Of a DNA stretch of 64,000 nt, positions 28,358 through 36,822 are shown piece by piece. The notes beneath the pieces are model-generated. The model was not told the DNA's origin. It saw only the letters and a list, made by a program, of their open reading frames with translations, and did no database searches. The stretch's first letter is position 1, and each line of letters begins with the position of its first letter. Source of the DNA: Leeia aquatica (lineage in GTDB: Bacteria; Pseudomonadota; Gammaproteobacteria; Burkholderiales; Leeiaceae); assembly GCF_012641365.1 (NCBI RefSeq), contig NZ_JABAIM010000005.1:124001-188000 (forward strand), written 5' to 3'. The position numbers and the translations under genes were made by a program.

Positions 28358-29053
28358 ATGAGCGTCCCGGCTTACCAGCAGATCAAGCAGTTCATCCTCG
28401 ACCGCATCCATAGCGGCGCGTGGAAGGAAGGCGATCTGGTGCCCTCCGAGAACGAGCTGGCCCGCCAGTTCGCGGTGGCCCGCATGACGGTGAACCGGGC
28501 GCTGCGCGAATTGACCGCCGAGCAGGTGCTCACCCGCCTGCAAGGCGCAGGCACCTTCGTGGCGCAACCCAAGTACCAGTCCACGCTGGTGGAAATCCGC
28601 AGCATCGCGGAAGAAATCACCGCACGCGGTCACCGGCATGAAAGCGTGGTACTGCAGCTGGACGCGATGGTGGCAGACGATGCACTGGCGCTGGAGCTGC
28701 AAGTCAAGCCACGCTCACCGCTGTTTCACTCGCGCCTGCTGCATCTGGAGAATGGGCTGCCGATCCAGCTGGAAGAACGCTGGGTCAACCCGGCACTGGC
28801 ACCGGAATACGCGGCCCAGGATTTCAGCCTCATCACCCCCAATGAGTATCTGGTGCGGGTGGCCCCGCTGCAGAAAGTAGAGTACCGCATTGAAGCCCGC
28901 AGTGCCGACGCGGCTTGCCGCAGCGCACTGAAGATGGACGCCCATGAACCTTGCCTGCTGCTGCACCGCCGCACCTTTTCACAAGGCCAGGTGGCCTCAC
29001 TGGCCGACCTGTGGCACCCCGGCAGCCGTTATCAGTTTACCGGACACTTCTGA
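28358..29053 (+). CDS. hutC: Histidine utilisation repressor HutC
   Basis: 231 aa GntR-family regulator, HutC subfamily: N-terminal winged helix (residues 10-75, [15 protein letters not shown]-like [28 protein letters not shown]) and C-terminal UTRA effector domain ending [17 protein letters not shown], where urocanate binds in HutC. It lies inside the operon between hutH and hutU, so it is autoregulated through the two operators ahead of hutH. Confidence 0.97.
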   Translation: MSVPAYQQIKQFILDRIHSGAWKEGDLVPSENELARQFAVARMTVNRALRELTAEQVLTRLQGAGTFVAQPKYQSTLVEIRSIAEEITARGHRHESVVLQLDAMVADDALALELQVKPRSPLFHSRLLHLENGLPIQLEERWVNPALAPEYAAQDFSLITPNEYLVRVAPLQKVEYRIEARSADAACRSALKMDAHEPCLLLHRRTFSQGQVASLADLWHPGSRYQFTGHF

Positions 29054-29076
29054 GCCGAACCCGAAAGGACCCTGAC

Positions 29077-30756
29077 ATGACCGACCCACGCCATGATCCC
29101 AGCCGCATCATCCAGGCCCCACGCGGCAACACCCTGCATTGCAAGAGCTGGCTGACCGAAGCCGCTTACCGCATGCTGCAGAATAATCTGGACCCGGAAG
29201 TGGCCGAGCATCCGCAATCGCTGGTGGTGTACGGTGGCATTGGTCGTGCCGCCCGCAACTGGGCCTGCTTTGACCAGATTCTGGCCTCGCTGCGTACGCT
29301 GGAAGACAATGAAACCCTGCTGATCCAGAGCGGCAAACCGGTCGGCGTGTTCCGCACCCATGCCGACGCACCGCGCGTGCTGCTGGCCAACTCCAATCTG
29401 GTACCGCACTGGGCCAACTGGGACCACTTCCACGAGCTGGACCGCAAGGGCCTGATGATGTACGGCCAGATGACGGCCGGCAGCTGGATCTACATCGGCA
29501 GCCAGGGCATCGTGCAAGGCACCTATGAAACCTTTTACTCGGTCGCCAACCAGCACTTTGACGGCAACCCGCGCGGACGCTGGATTCTGACCGGCGGCCT
29601 GGGCGGCATGGGCGGCGCACAGCCGCTGGCCGCCACCATGGCCGGTTTCTCCATGCTGGCAGTGGAATGCGACGAATCACGTATCGACTTCCGCCTTAAG
29701 ACCCGCTATCTGGACCGCAAGGCCACCACGCTGGACGAAGCGCTCGCCATTATCGACGAAGCCCGCCGCAACGGTCAGGCGCTGTCAGTTGGCCTGCTGG
29801 GCAACGCCGCCGACGTGTTCACCGAGCTGGTGGCGCGCGGCATTACCCCGGACTGCGTCACCGACCAGACCTCAGCGCATGACCCGATCAATGGCTACCT
29901 GCCGCAGGGCTGGACCATGGCGCAGTGGAAAGCCGCCCGCAACGATAATCCGCAAAGCATCGTGCAACCGGCCAAGCAGTCGATGGCGGTGCAGGTCCGC
30001 GCCATGCTCACCTTGCAAGAACGCGGCGCGGCCACCCTCGACTATGGCAACAACATCCGCCAGATGGCGCTGGAAATGGGCGTGGACAACGCCTTCGACT
30101 TCCCTGGCTTTGTACCCGCCTATATCCGCCCACTGTTCTGCGAGGGCAAGGGCCCGTTCCGCTGGGTGGCGCTGTCCGGTGATCCGGAAGACATCTACAA
30201 GACCGATGCCAAGGTCAAGGAACTGATCCCGGATGACCCGCACCTGCACAACTGGCTGGACATGGCCCGTGAACGCATTGCCTTCCAGGGGCTCCCTGCA
30301 CGTATCTGCTGGGTCGGCGTCAAGGATCGTTACCGCCTCGGGCAAGCCTTCAACCAGATGGTCAAGAGCGGTGAGCTGAAAGCACCGATCGTGATCGGGC
30401 GCGACCACCTCGACACCGGCTCGGTGGCCAGCCCCAACCGGGAAACCGAGGCCATGATGGATGGCTCGGATGCGGTGTCTGACTGGCCGCTGCTGAACGC
30501 CCTGCTGAATACGGCAGGTGGCGCCACCTGGGTGTCGCTGCACCACGGCGGCGGTGTCGGCATGGGCTTCTCGCAGCACTCCGGCGTGGTGATCGTCTGC
30601 GATGGCAGCGATGCCGCGCACGAGCGGCTGGGTCGGGTGCTGTTCAATGATCCGGCCACTGGCGTGATGCGACATGCCGATGCCGGTTACCCGCTGGCAC
30701 AACAAACCGCACGCGAAGCGGGCTTGAAGCTGCCGATGCTGGGCAACGCGGGCTGA
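29077..30756 (+). CDS. hutU: Urocanate hydratase
   Basis: 559 aa NAD+-dependent enzyme turning urocanate into imidazolone propionate. ATG 29077 follows AAAGGA at proper spacing. Diagnostic blocks: [29 protein letters not shown] (NAD binding), [14 protein letters not shown], and the conserved [20 protein letters not shown] containing the active-site Cys. The [17 protein letters not shown] motif near the C-terminus is standard. Confidence 0.98.
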   Translation: MTDPRHDPSRIIQAPRGNTLHCKSWLTEAAYRMLQNNLDPEVAEHPQSLVVYGGIGRAARNWACFDQILASLRTLEDNETLLIQSGKPVGVFRTHADAPRVLLANSNLVPHWANWDHFHELDRKGLMMYGQMTAGSWIYIGSQGIVQGTYETFYSVANQHFDGNPRGRWILTGGLGGMGGAQPLAATMAGFSMLAVECDESRIDFRLKTRYLDRKATTLDEALAIIDEARRNGQALSVGLLGNAADVFTELVARGITPDCVTDQTSAHDPINGYLPQGWTMAQWKAARNDNPQSIVQPAKQSMAVQVRAMLTLQERGAATLDYGNNIRQMALEMGVDNAFDFPGFVPAYIRPLFCEGKGPFRWVALSGDPEDIYKTDAKVKELIPDDPHLHNWLDMARERIAFQGLPARICWVGVKDRYRLGQAFNQMVKSGELKAPIVIGRDHLDTGSVASPNRETEAMMDGSDAVSDWPLLNALLNTAGGATWVSLHHGGGVGMGFSQHSGVVIVCDGSDAAHERLGRVLFNDPATGVMRHADAGYPLAQQTAREAGLKLPMLGNAG

Positions 30757-30757
30757 C

Positions 30758-31393
30758 GTGCTGTACTGGCAAACCATTCCATACCACCGCCTCACGCCCA
30801 CCCCGTGGAAGAACGGGGGCGGGCTGACGCGGGAAATCGCCCGCTTTCCGGCCAACAGCAGTCTGGACGACTTCGAGTGGCGCATCAGCAGCGCCGAAGT
30901 TGCGGCCAGCGGGCCGTTCTCCCGCTTTCCTGGGGTGGACCGCCACTTGCTGTTGCTGGATGGGCAACTCCAGCTGCAGGAGGAAGCGGGAACGGTGCTG
31001 ATGCTGTCGCCGGATCATCCTGCCCATGCTTTTGCCGGGGAGGCCAGCATCACCGCCACCTTGCCCGGCGGCCCGGTGCGCGATTTCAACCTGATGCTGC
31101 GGCGTGGACGCTGGCACGGCACCCTCACCAGTGAGCAGCAAACCGGCGCGCTGGTGGTCACGGGTACGGTACTGCTGCACGCCACCGAAGCACCTTGCAT
31201 TGTGACCCTGCCGCGCACCCATCAACCCATGCCGGGAACCGAGCCACCCAGTCAGACCCAGACCGTGCTGCTGCACCCAGGGGACAGCTTGCTGTGCTGG
31301 AGCCGCAATGACACGCCAACCCTGCAGCTGCACCCGGCTGGGCGATTGATCATCGCCCAGCTTCATCGATGTGGAGATCACGATGTCGAATGA
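30758..31393 (+). CDS. hutD: HutD family protein
   Basis: 211 aa cupin-fold protein; GTG start two bases after the hutU stop. N-terminal [23 protein letters not shown] and [18 protein letters not shown]-type [19 protein letters not shown] match HutD. HutD is found in many hut operons and was proposed in Pseudomonas fluorescens to buffer expression (a governor), without known enzymatic activity. The 3' end overlaps hutI by 11 bp. Confidence 0.93.
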   Translation: MLYWQTIPYHRLTPTPWKNGGGLTREIARFPANSSLDDFEWRISSAEVAASGPFSRFPGVDRHLLLLDGQLQLQEEAGTVLMLSPDHPAHAFAGEASITATLPGGPVRDFNLMLRRGRWHGTLTSEQQTGALVVTGTVLLHATEAPCIVTLPRTHQPMPGTEPPSQTQTVLLHPGDSLLCWSRNDTPTLQLHPAGRLIIAQLHRCGDHDVE

Positions 31394-32597
31394 CAGCTTC
31401 CTGCTGCGCCATGTCCATCTGGCCACCTTTGTACCGGAGCTAGCCGACTACGGCCTGCTGCCAGATGCCGCCCTGTGGGTGCAGGATGGCCACATCGCCT
31501 GGCTGGGCGCCGAGCAGGACCTGCCCGCTGGATTGCCCGATTGCCCGGAACAGGATGGTCAGGGTGCCTGGCTGACGCCGGGCCTGATCGACTGCCATAC
31601 CCACCTGGTGTATGGCGGCAATCGTGCTCACGAGTTCGAGCTGCGCCTGCAGGGGGCCCGCTACGAAGAGATTGCACGCGCCGGTGGCGGCATCCGCTCT
31701 ACCGTGCAGCACACCCGTGCAGCCGATGAGGCCACGCTGCTGCAATCCGCATTGCGGCGGTTGGATGATCTGCTGGCGGAAGGTGTCACCACCGTCGAGA
31801 TCAAGTCGGGCTACGGATTATCACGCGATGACGAGGCGCGCATGCTGCGAGTCGCCGGACAACTGGCGCAGGCTCGGGCAGTATCGGTTCAGCGCACCTG
31901 CCTGGCGGCCCACGCGCTGCCCCCCGAGTTTGCGGGGGATGCCGACGGCTATATCGACGCCATCTGTCAGTGGCTTCCGCAGTGGCACGCCGAAGGACTG
32001 GTAGACGCTGTGGACGCCTTTTGTGAAAACATTGGCTTCAGTCCGGCACAGACCGAGCGCCTGTTTCAATGCGCTCAGCAACTGGGTTTGCCGGTCAAAC
32101 TGCATGCCGAGCAGTTGTCAAATCAGGGTGGCGCGGCGCTGGTCGCCCGCTATCACGGCCTCTCGGCGGATCATCTGGAGTGGCTGAGTGCCAGCGGCAT
32201 TGAGGCCATGGCGCAGCAGGGCACGGTCGCCGTACTGTTGCCGGGCGCTTTCTATTACCTGCGCGAGACGCGGCTGCCCCCGATTGACGCGCTACGTGCC
32301 GCCGGGGTGCCGATGGCCGTTGCCACCGATTGCAATCCGGGCACCTCACCGATGACCTCGCTGCTACTGGCTTTGAACATGGCCTGCACCCTGTTCCGCC
32401 TGACACCTGCTGAGGCACTGGCGGGCGCCACCCGTGAGGCCGCGCGTGCACTCGGTCTGCTGCACGATCGGGGCACGCTGGAGGTGGGCAAGCGGGCAGA
32501 CCTGGCACTCTGGGCCATCCATCACCCGCGCGAACTGGTCTATACCTTGGGCGCCAGACCTCTGTTGCAACGCTGGGTGGCCGGACAGGCCAGTTAA
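31383..32597 (+). CDS. hutI: Imidazolonepropionase
   Basis: 404 aa metal-dependent amidohydrolase converting imidazolone propionate to N-formimino-L-glutamate. Metal site [13 protein letters not shown] near residue 75, the [12 protein letters not shown]-like [26 protein letters not shown], and the metal Asp in [13 protein letters not shown] 31383 has GGAG six bases upstream. Overlaps the end of hutD, indicating coupling. Confidence 0.97.
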   Translation: MSNDSFLLRHVHLATFVPELADYGLLPDAALWVQDGHIAWLGAEQDLPAGLPDCPEQDGQGAWLTPGLIDCHTHLVYGGNRAHEFELRLQGARYEEIARAGGGIRSTVQHTRAADEATLLQSALRRLDDLLAEGVTTVEIKSGYGLSRDDEARMLRVAGQLAQARAVSVQRTCLAAHALPPEFAGDADGYIDAICQWLPQWHAEGLVDAVDAFCENIGFSPAQTERLFQCAQQLGLPVKLHAEQLSNQGGAALVARYHGLSADHLEWLSASGIEAMAQQGTVAVLLPGAFYYLRETRLPPIDALRAAGVPMAVATDCNPGTSPMTSLLLALNMACTLFRLTPAEALAGATREAARALGLLHDRGTLEVGKRADLALWAIHHPRELVYTLGARPLLQRWVAGQAS

Positions 32598-32609
32598 AAA
32601 GGAATCTTC

Positions 32610-33554
32610 ATGTTTCAGCATACCGATTTCAAACTATGGCAAGGCCGGGTGGATGACGAAGAAGGGGAGCGCGCACTACGCTGGCACCAGCAAGTGCAGG
32701 CACTGCAGGCCGGGGCTGCGCCCGGCTTCGCCCTGCTCGGCTTTGCCTGTGATGCCGGCGTCGCGCGCAACCAGGGCCGCACCGGCGCCAAAGCCGGGCC
32801 GGACCTGATCCGCAAGGCACTGGCCAATCTGGCCTGGCACCACCCGCAGCCGGTCTATGATGGCGGTAGCGTGGTATGTGAAGGCGACGCGCTGGAAGCG
32901 TCGCAAGCACTGCTGGGCACGCATGTCGCCACGGCCATGGCGGCCCGGCACACCCCTATCGTGCTGGGCGGCGGCCATGAGATCGCCTGGGGCAGCTGGC
33001 AAGGGCTGGCGGCACATGCAGCAAGCCTGGCACAGCCTCCGCGCATTGGCATCCTCAACTTCGATGCCCATTTTGACTTGCGGCAAGCGGCGCGCGCCAG
33101 CTCCGGCACCCCGTTCCGCCAGATCGCGGAAGACTGCCAGGCACGCGGCTGGCCCTTCCATTACGCCTGCCTGGGGGTGGCCGAAACCGCCAACACCCAG
33201 GCGCTGTTTGCCCGCGCTGAATCATTGGGTGTCTGGTGGCGGACCGACCAGCAGATGCTGGCCAGCCAGCTGCCCGCCATTCGTGCACAGCTGGAAGCAT
33301 TTCTGACCGAGGTCGACTGGTTATACCTGAGCATTGATCTGGACGTGCTGCCCGCAGCGGTGGCGCCCGGCGTTTCGGCACCCGCTGCGCACGGGGTGGA
33401 GCTACCGGTGATCGAGGCCCTGCTGGATGACATCCTGCGCAGCGGCAAGCTGAAGCTGGCCGATCTGGCCGAATTCAATCCGCAGCATGATCAGGATCAC
33501 CGCACCGCCAAAGTGGCAGCCCGTCTGGTCTGGCTGCTGGCACGCGGGGTTTGA
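32610..33554 (+). CDS. hutG: Formimidoylglutamase
   Basis: 314 aa arginase/ureohydrolase family; hydrolyses N-formiminoglutamate to glutamate and formamide. Mn2+ ligands are in GGGHEIAWGSWQ, NFDAHFDLR and SIDLDVLPAAVAPGVSAPA. Its presence with no hutF shows the four-step formamide-releasing Hut route rather than the five-step one. Last gene of the operon. Confidence 0.96.
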   Translation: MFQHTDFKLWQGRVDDEEGERALRWHQQVQALQAGAAPGFALLGFACDAGVARNQGRTGAKAGPDLIRKALANLAWHHPQPVYDGGSVVCEGDALEASQALLGTHVATAMAARHTPIVLGGGHEIAWGSWQGLAAHAASLAQPPRIGILNFDAHFDLRQAARASSGTPFRQIAEDCQARGWPFHYACLGVAETANTQALFARAESLGVWWRTDQQMLASQLPAIRAQLEAFLTEVDWLYLSIDLDVLPAAVAPGVSAPAAHGVELPVIEALLDDILRSGKLKLADLAEFNPQHDQDHRTAKVAARLVWLLARGV

Positions 33555-33591
33555 AGGTGATCTGCGGTCGGTACTCCGTAGCCAAAGGGAA

Positions 33592-33620
33592 TTGACAGAA
33601 TGCGGCGAACAAGCGACATT
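33592..33620 (+). promoter_or_regulatory. Putative promoter of marR-like gene
   Basis: A perfect consensus -35 TTGACA (33592-33597) is followed after 17 bp by a weak -10 GACATT (33615-33620). It starts 38 bp after the hutG stop and would separate the regulator from the hut operon. Confidence 0.5.
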
Positions 33621-33648
33621 CCCCCCTTCCTTTCAGCGGTACGCAACC

Positions 33649-34149
33649 ATGTTTGACCTGCGAGAACTCCCCAGCCATGACACCATGCTGCGCTTTGCCC
33701 GCAGCTATCCGGACCTGGACATCAGTGCGCTGGAAAGCTGGCTGACCTTGCTGCGTACCGCCAGCGATGAGGTCCACGCGTTTGAGACCTTTCTGTCACA
33801 GTATGGTGTGTCGCCCACCAAGTTTTTCGTACTGCTGCTGCTCAAGCGGCACCCGGACGGGCTGACCCCCTCCCGCCTGGCGCAGGGGGTGGATGTGTCG
33901 CCGCCGACCATGACCGGTATCGTCGAACGCCTGGCCCGTGACGGGCTGGTGGCCCGGCTGGATACCCCGGTCGATCGTCGCAGCGCACTGGTTTGCCTCA
34001 CCCAGGCCGGCAGTGACCTGATGGACACCCTGCTGCCACCGCACTACGCGCGGATTGCCCGCCTGTTCACCCGTCTCAACGAGGAAGAGCGCATGCAGTT
34101 GCGCCAGCTGCTGGCCAAGCTGCGTCCACCCGTTTCAGACTCCGAGTAA
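33649..34149 (+). CDS. MarR-family transcriptional regulator
   Basis: 166 aa winged-helix dimer. The core (VSPTKFFVLLLLKRHPDGLTPSRLAQGVDVSPPTMTGIVERLARDGLVARLDTPVDRRS) contains helix-turn-helix and the DRR wing. Ligand and targets are unknown. It lies between hut and a pair of periplasmic binding protein genes; the inverted repeat 30 bp downstream, ahead of those genes, could be its operator. Start ATG 33649 gives the normal MarR length. Confidence 0.93.
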   Translation: MFDLRELPSHDTMLRFARSYPDLDISALESWLTLLRTASDEVHAFETFLSQYGVSPTKFFVLLLLKRHPDGLTPSRLAQGVDVSPPTMTGIVERLARDGLVARLDTPVDRRSALVCLTQAGSDLMDTLLPPHYARIARLFTRLNEEERMQLRQLLAKLRPPVSDSE

Positions 34150-34180
34150 GCCGGCAAGCGGCGCTACCCGATTGACATGT

Positions 34181-34204
34181 CGCACGCGTTTGATCAAGCG
34201 TGCG
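34181..34204. repeat. Inverted repeat ahead of binding-protein genes
   Basis: CGCACGC and GCGTGCG are perfect 7-bp arms around a 10-nt spacer that itself contains the palindrome TTGATCAA. It is about 150 bp before the first binding protein and 30 bp after marR. Candidate operator or weak attenuator; there is no U tract. Confidence 0.4.
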
Positions 34205-34357
34205 CTCAATGTGCCCGTTCCTATTCTCAAGCCTTTTTGATTGCATTAGACTTGCCCCGGAAAGCCAACATCGGGACCAACACCGGTGAAGCAACCGACT
34301 GATCACCCTTCGGGTGTGCGTCAGGCATAACAAAGACATAGAGTGAGGATACACACG

Positions 34358-35545
34358 ATGCGCTTGCGACATCTTGTCAGCTTGCTGGCTGCCTGCAGCC
34401 TGACTGCCACCGGCGTTTCAGCCGCCCCTGCCGCCGCCCCCGCTGGCAAACCCGACATCATTGTAGGTCAAGTCGTCGATCTGACCGGCTCGGACGGTCA
34501 CAGTGGCAATGAGTATGTGATCGGTGCCAAAGCCTACTTCGATGAGGTCAACGCCAATGGCGGTGTGTTTGGTCGTCAGATCAAGCAAGTGGTGATCGAC
34601 AGCAAAGGCAGCGCACCCAAGGCTTTCCAGGCTACCCAGCAACTGATCGACACCGACAAGGCCGATGTCCTGTTTGGTTATACCGGGACCGCTGCCGTGT
34701 CGCTGGTGGTGCGCAGCAAGCTGCTGCAGAAAAACAATATCGCCCTGGTTGCCCCGCTGACCGGTGCCGATGCACTGCGCGCCACAACAAGCGATGTGGC
34801 CATGCCGGACTCGGAAGGCTTTGTGCCCCAGCTGTTTCACCTGCGTGCCAGTTACAGCCAGGAAGCCCGCAAACTGGTGAAGCAGGCCATCAACCTGGGT
34901 ATGAAGAAAATCGCAGTATTCTATGCCGACGATGCCTTCGGTAAGGGCGGGCTGAAGGCGGTGGAGGCCGAACTGGCCAAGCGCAACATGACACTGGTTG
35001 CCAAGAGTGCTTATGACCCGCGCAAGCTGGATGTCAGCGAGCCGGTGCTGATGCTCTCCCGGGCGCAGCCGCAGGCGGTGATCATGGTGTCGGAAACCCT
35101 GGCCACGGCAAACTTCGTCAAACAGTTCCGCGGCAAGATGACCGGTACCCAATTGATGGGCCTGTCGGTGGTGAACCCCAAGGTGCTGATCCGTGAGGCC
35201 GGCATCGAGAACGTACAAGGCATTGGTCTTACTGTGGTAGTACCCAATCCCTACAACCCGGTCACCATCATTGCGCGTGAGCACAAAGAGATGGTGACGC
35301 CGTATCAGAACCAGGCCGAACTCTCCTACAACACCATGGAAGGCTATCTGGCAGCCAAGCTGCTGGTGGAAGGCCTCAACCGGGCCGGGGCTCAAATGAA
35401 CCGGGAGAAAATCCAGCGCGCACTGGAGTCCATGGGCAGCGTGAGCCTGGGGGGGTACGAGATCAACTACTCGCCCACCGACCACCGTGGTTCCAGCTAT
35501 GTGGACATGGCAGTGGTCAACAAAGATGGCAAGCTACTGAACTGA
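34358..35545 (+). CDS. ABC-type branched-chain amino acid substrate-binding protein (Peripla_BP_6)
   Basis: 395 aa, signal peptide about residues 1-25 (HLVSLLAACSLTATGVSA), then DIIVGQVVDLTGSDGHSGNEYVIGAKAYFDEVNANGGVFGRQIK typical of LivJ/Peripla_BP_6 proteins. ATG 34358 has GAGG nine bases upstream; the GTG 15 bases before it is less likely. No permease or ATPase is adjacent. It resembles the next gene closely (shared FHLRASYSQEARKLVKQAINLGMKK / FHIRASYSQEARKLVKQAINLGMTR), so these are tandem paralogues. Confidence 0.9.
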   Translation: MRLRHLVSLLAACSLTATGVSAAPAAAPAGKPDIIVGQVVDLTGSDGHSGNEYVIGAKAYFDEVNANGGVFGRQIKQVVIDSKGSAPKAFQATQQLIDTDKADVLFGYTGTAAVSLVVRSKLLQKNNIALVAPLTGADALRATTSDVAMPDSEGFVPQLFHLRASYSQEARKLVKQAINLGMKKIAVFYADDAFGKGGLKAVEAELAKRNMTLVAKSAYDPRKLDVSEPVLMLSRAQPQAVIMVSETLATANFVKQFRGKMTGTQLMGLSVVNPKVLIREAGIENVQGIGLTVVVPNPYNPVTIIAREHKEMVTPYQNQAELSYNTMEGYLAAKLLVEGLNRAGAQMNREKIQRALESMGSVSLGGYEINYSPTDHRGSSYVDMAVVNKDGKLLN

Positions 35546-35607
35546 TCACGCGGCCAGATTCCCCTCTCCTCCCTTAAGCCGCCCCAGCCGGGCGGCGGAG
35601 TACTCAT

Positions 35608-36756
35608 ATGCGTAAACTCATTACCCTGGCCATCCTGACCGGCAGCCTGTGCTCGCCGGTATGGGCGGACGACATCCTCATCGGCCAGGTGGCCGACATG
35701 ACCGGCCCGGAAGGGGCCTGGAGTACCGACTTCACCAATGGCGCCAAAGCCGCCTTTGACCAGATCAACGCGCAAGGTGGCATCAACGGCCGCAAGCTCC
35801 GCCTGGTCACGATCGACACCAAGGGTCAACCTGGCAAAGGCGTGACCGCCACCGAGCAACTGATCGAGAAAGACAAAGTGCAGGTCTTGTTCGGCTTTAC
35901 CGGCTCTGCGCAGATTGAGCAGATCGCCCGACGCAAGGTCTTGCAGAAAAATGGCGTGTCCCTGTTTGCGCCCTTGTCGGGCTCGGACATGATCCGTGGC
36001 ATTGCCAATGGCAGCGGAGACAGCCGCGATGTCTATGTCCCGGAGATGTTTCACATTCGTGCCAGCTATAGCCAGGAAGCCCGCAAGCTGGTGAAACAGG
36101 CGATCAATCTGGGCATGACCCGGATTGCCGTGTTCTATGCCAACGACAGCTTTGGCACGCGAGGTCTGGAGGCGATTGAGGCCGAGGTGGGACGCAAGAA
36201 GCTCGCGCTGGCCGCCAAAGGTAATTATGACCCCAACAAGAATGAGGTCACCGAGGCCGTCAACCAGATCAGCCAGGCACAACCGCAAACCGTGATCATG
36301 GTGGCAGATGAAGCCAATACTGCGCGTTTTGTGAAGGCCATGCGTGCACGCATGCCCGGCTTGCAGCTGCTGGGGCTCTCCCTCATCAGCCCGCAGCAGC
36401 TGATCCGTGATGCTGGCCTGGAAGCCGCGCAAGGCGTTGGGCTCTCGCAGGTGGTGCCCTCGCCCTTCAACAGCACCACACCGGTGGCCCGCGCTTATCG
36501 TGATGCCGTGGCCCGAAATGGCAGCAAGGAAATCACCTACGCCGGTCTGGAAGGGTATCTGGGCGCACGCAGCCTGATTGAAGTCCTGCAGAAAGCCGGT
36601 GCACAGTGGAGCCCCGACAAGCTGAGCAAGATTGCCGAGTCCATGGGTAGCATGGACCTGGGCGGCTACACCATTGAATACAGCACGGGTGACCATCGCG
36701 GCTCCAGCGCCGTAGACATCGCTGTCATCAGCAAGGATGGCAGGGTATTGAATTAA
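35608..36756 (+). CDS. ABC-type branched-chain amino acid substrate-binding protein, second copy
   Basis: 382 aa Peripla_BP_6 family with a signal peptide (about residues 1-20, LITLAILTGSLCSPVWA). It shares its architecture and many blocks with the upstream gene, including the C-terminal SMGSMDLGGYTIEYSTGDHRGSSAVDIAVI. ATG 35608 has GGAG seven bases upstream, 62 bp after the first gene. Ligand unknown; such transporterless pairs can act with chemoreceptors or a remote permease. Confidence 0.9.
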   Translation: MRKLITLAILTGSLCSPVWADDILIGQVADMTGPEGAWSTDFTNGAKAAFDQINAQGGINGRKLRLVTIDTKGQPGKGVTATEQLIEKDKVQVLFGFTGSAQIEQIARRKVLQKNGVSLFAPLSGSDMIRGIANGSGDSRDVYVPEMFHIRASYSQEARKLVKQAINLGMTRIAVFYANDSFGTRGLEAIEAEVGRKKLALAAKGNYDPNKNEVTEAVNQISQAQPQTVIMVADEANTARFVKAMRARMPGLQLLGLSLISPQQLIRDAGLEAAQGVGLSQVVPSPFNSTTPVARAYRDAVARNGSKEITYAGLEGYLGARSLIEVLQKAGAQWSPDKLSKIAESMGSMDLGGYTIEYSTGDHRGSSAVDIAVISKDGRVLN

Positions 36757-36771
36757 ACGGTACAACGGCCA

Positions 36772-36811
36772 CCATGCAAAAGGCCCACCATACGGTGGGC
36801 CTTTTGCATGG
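36772..36811. terminator. Bidirectional terminator with perfect 18-bp stem
   Basis: Arms 36772-36789 and 36794-36811 are fully complementary around an ATAC loop. The core AAAAGGCCCACC / GGTGGGCCTTTT supplies a T run in each direction. It sits between the convergent binding-protein gene and asmA-like gene. Confidence 0.93.
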
Positions 36812-36822
36812 CAGGGTGCCGC

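Noticed and set aside
34181-34204. Terminator of marR
   Set aside because: The inverted repeat lacks a U tract; an operator is as likely, so it is listed only as a repeat.
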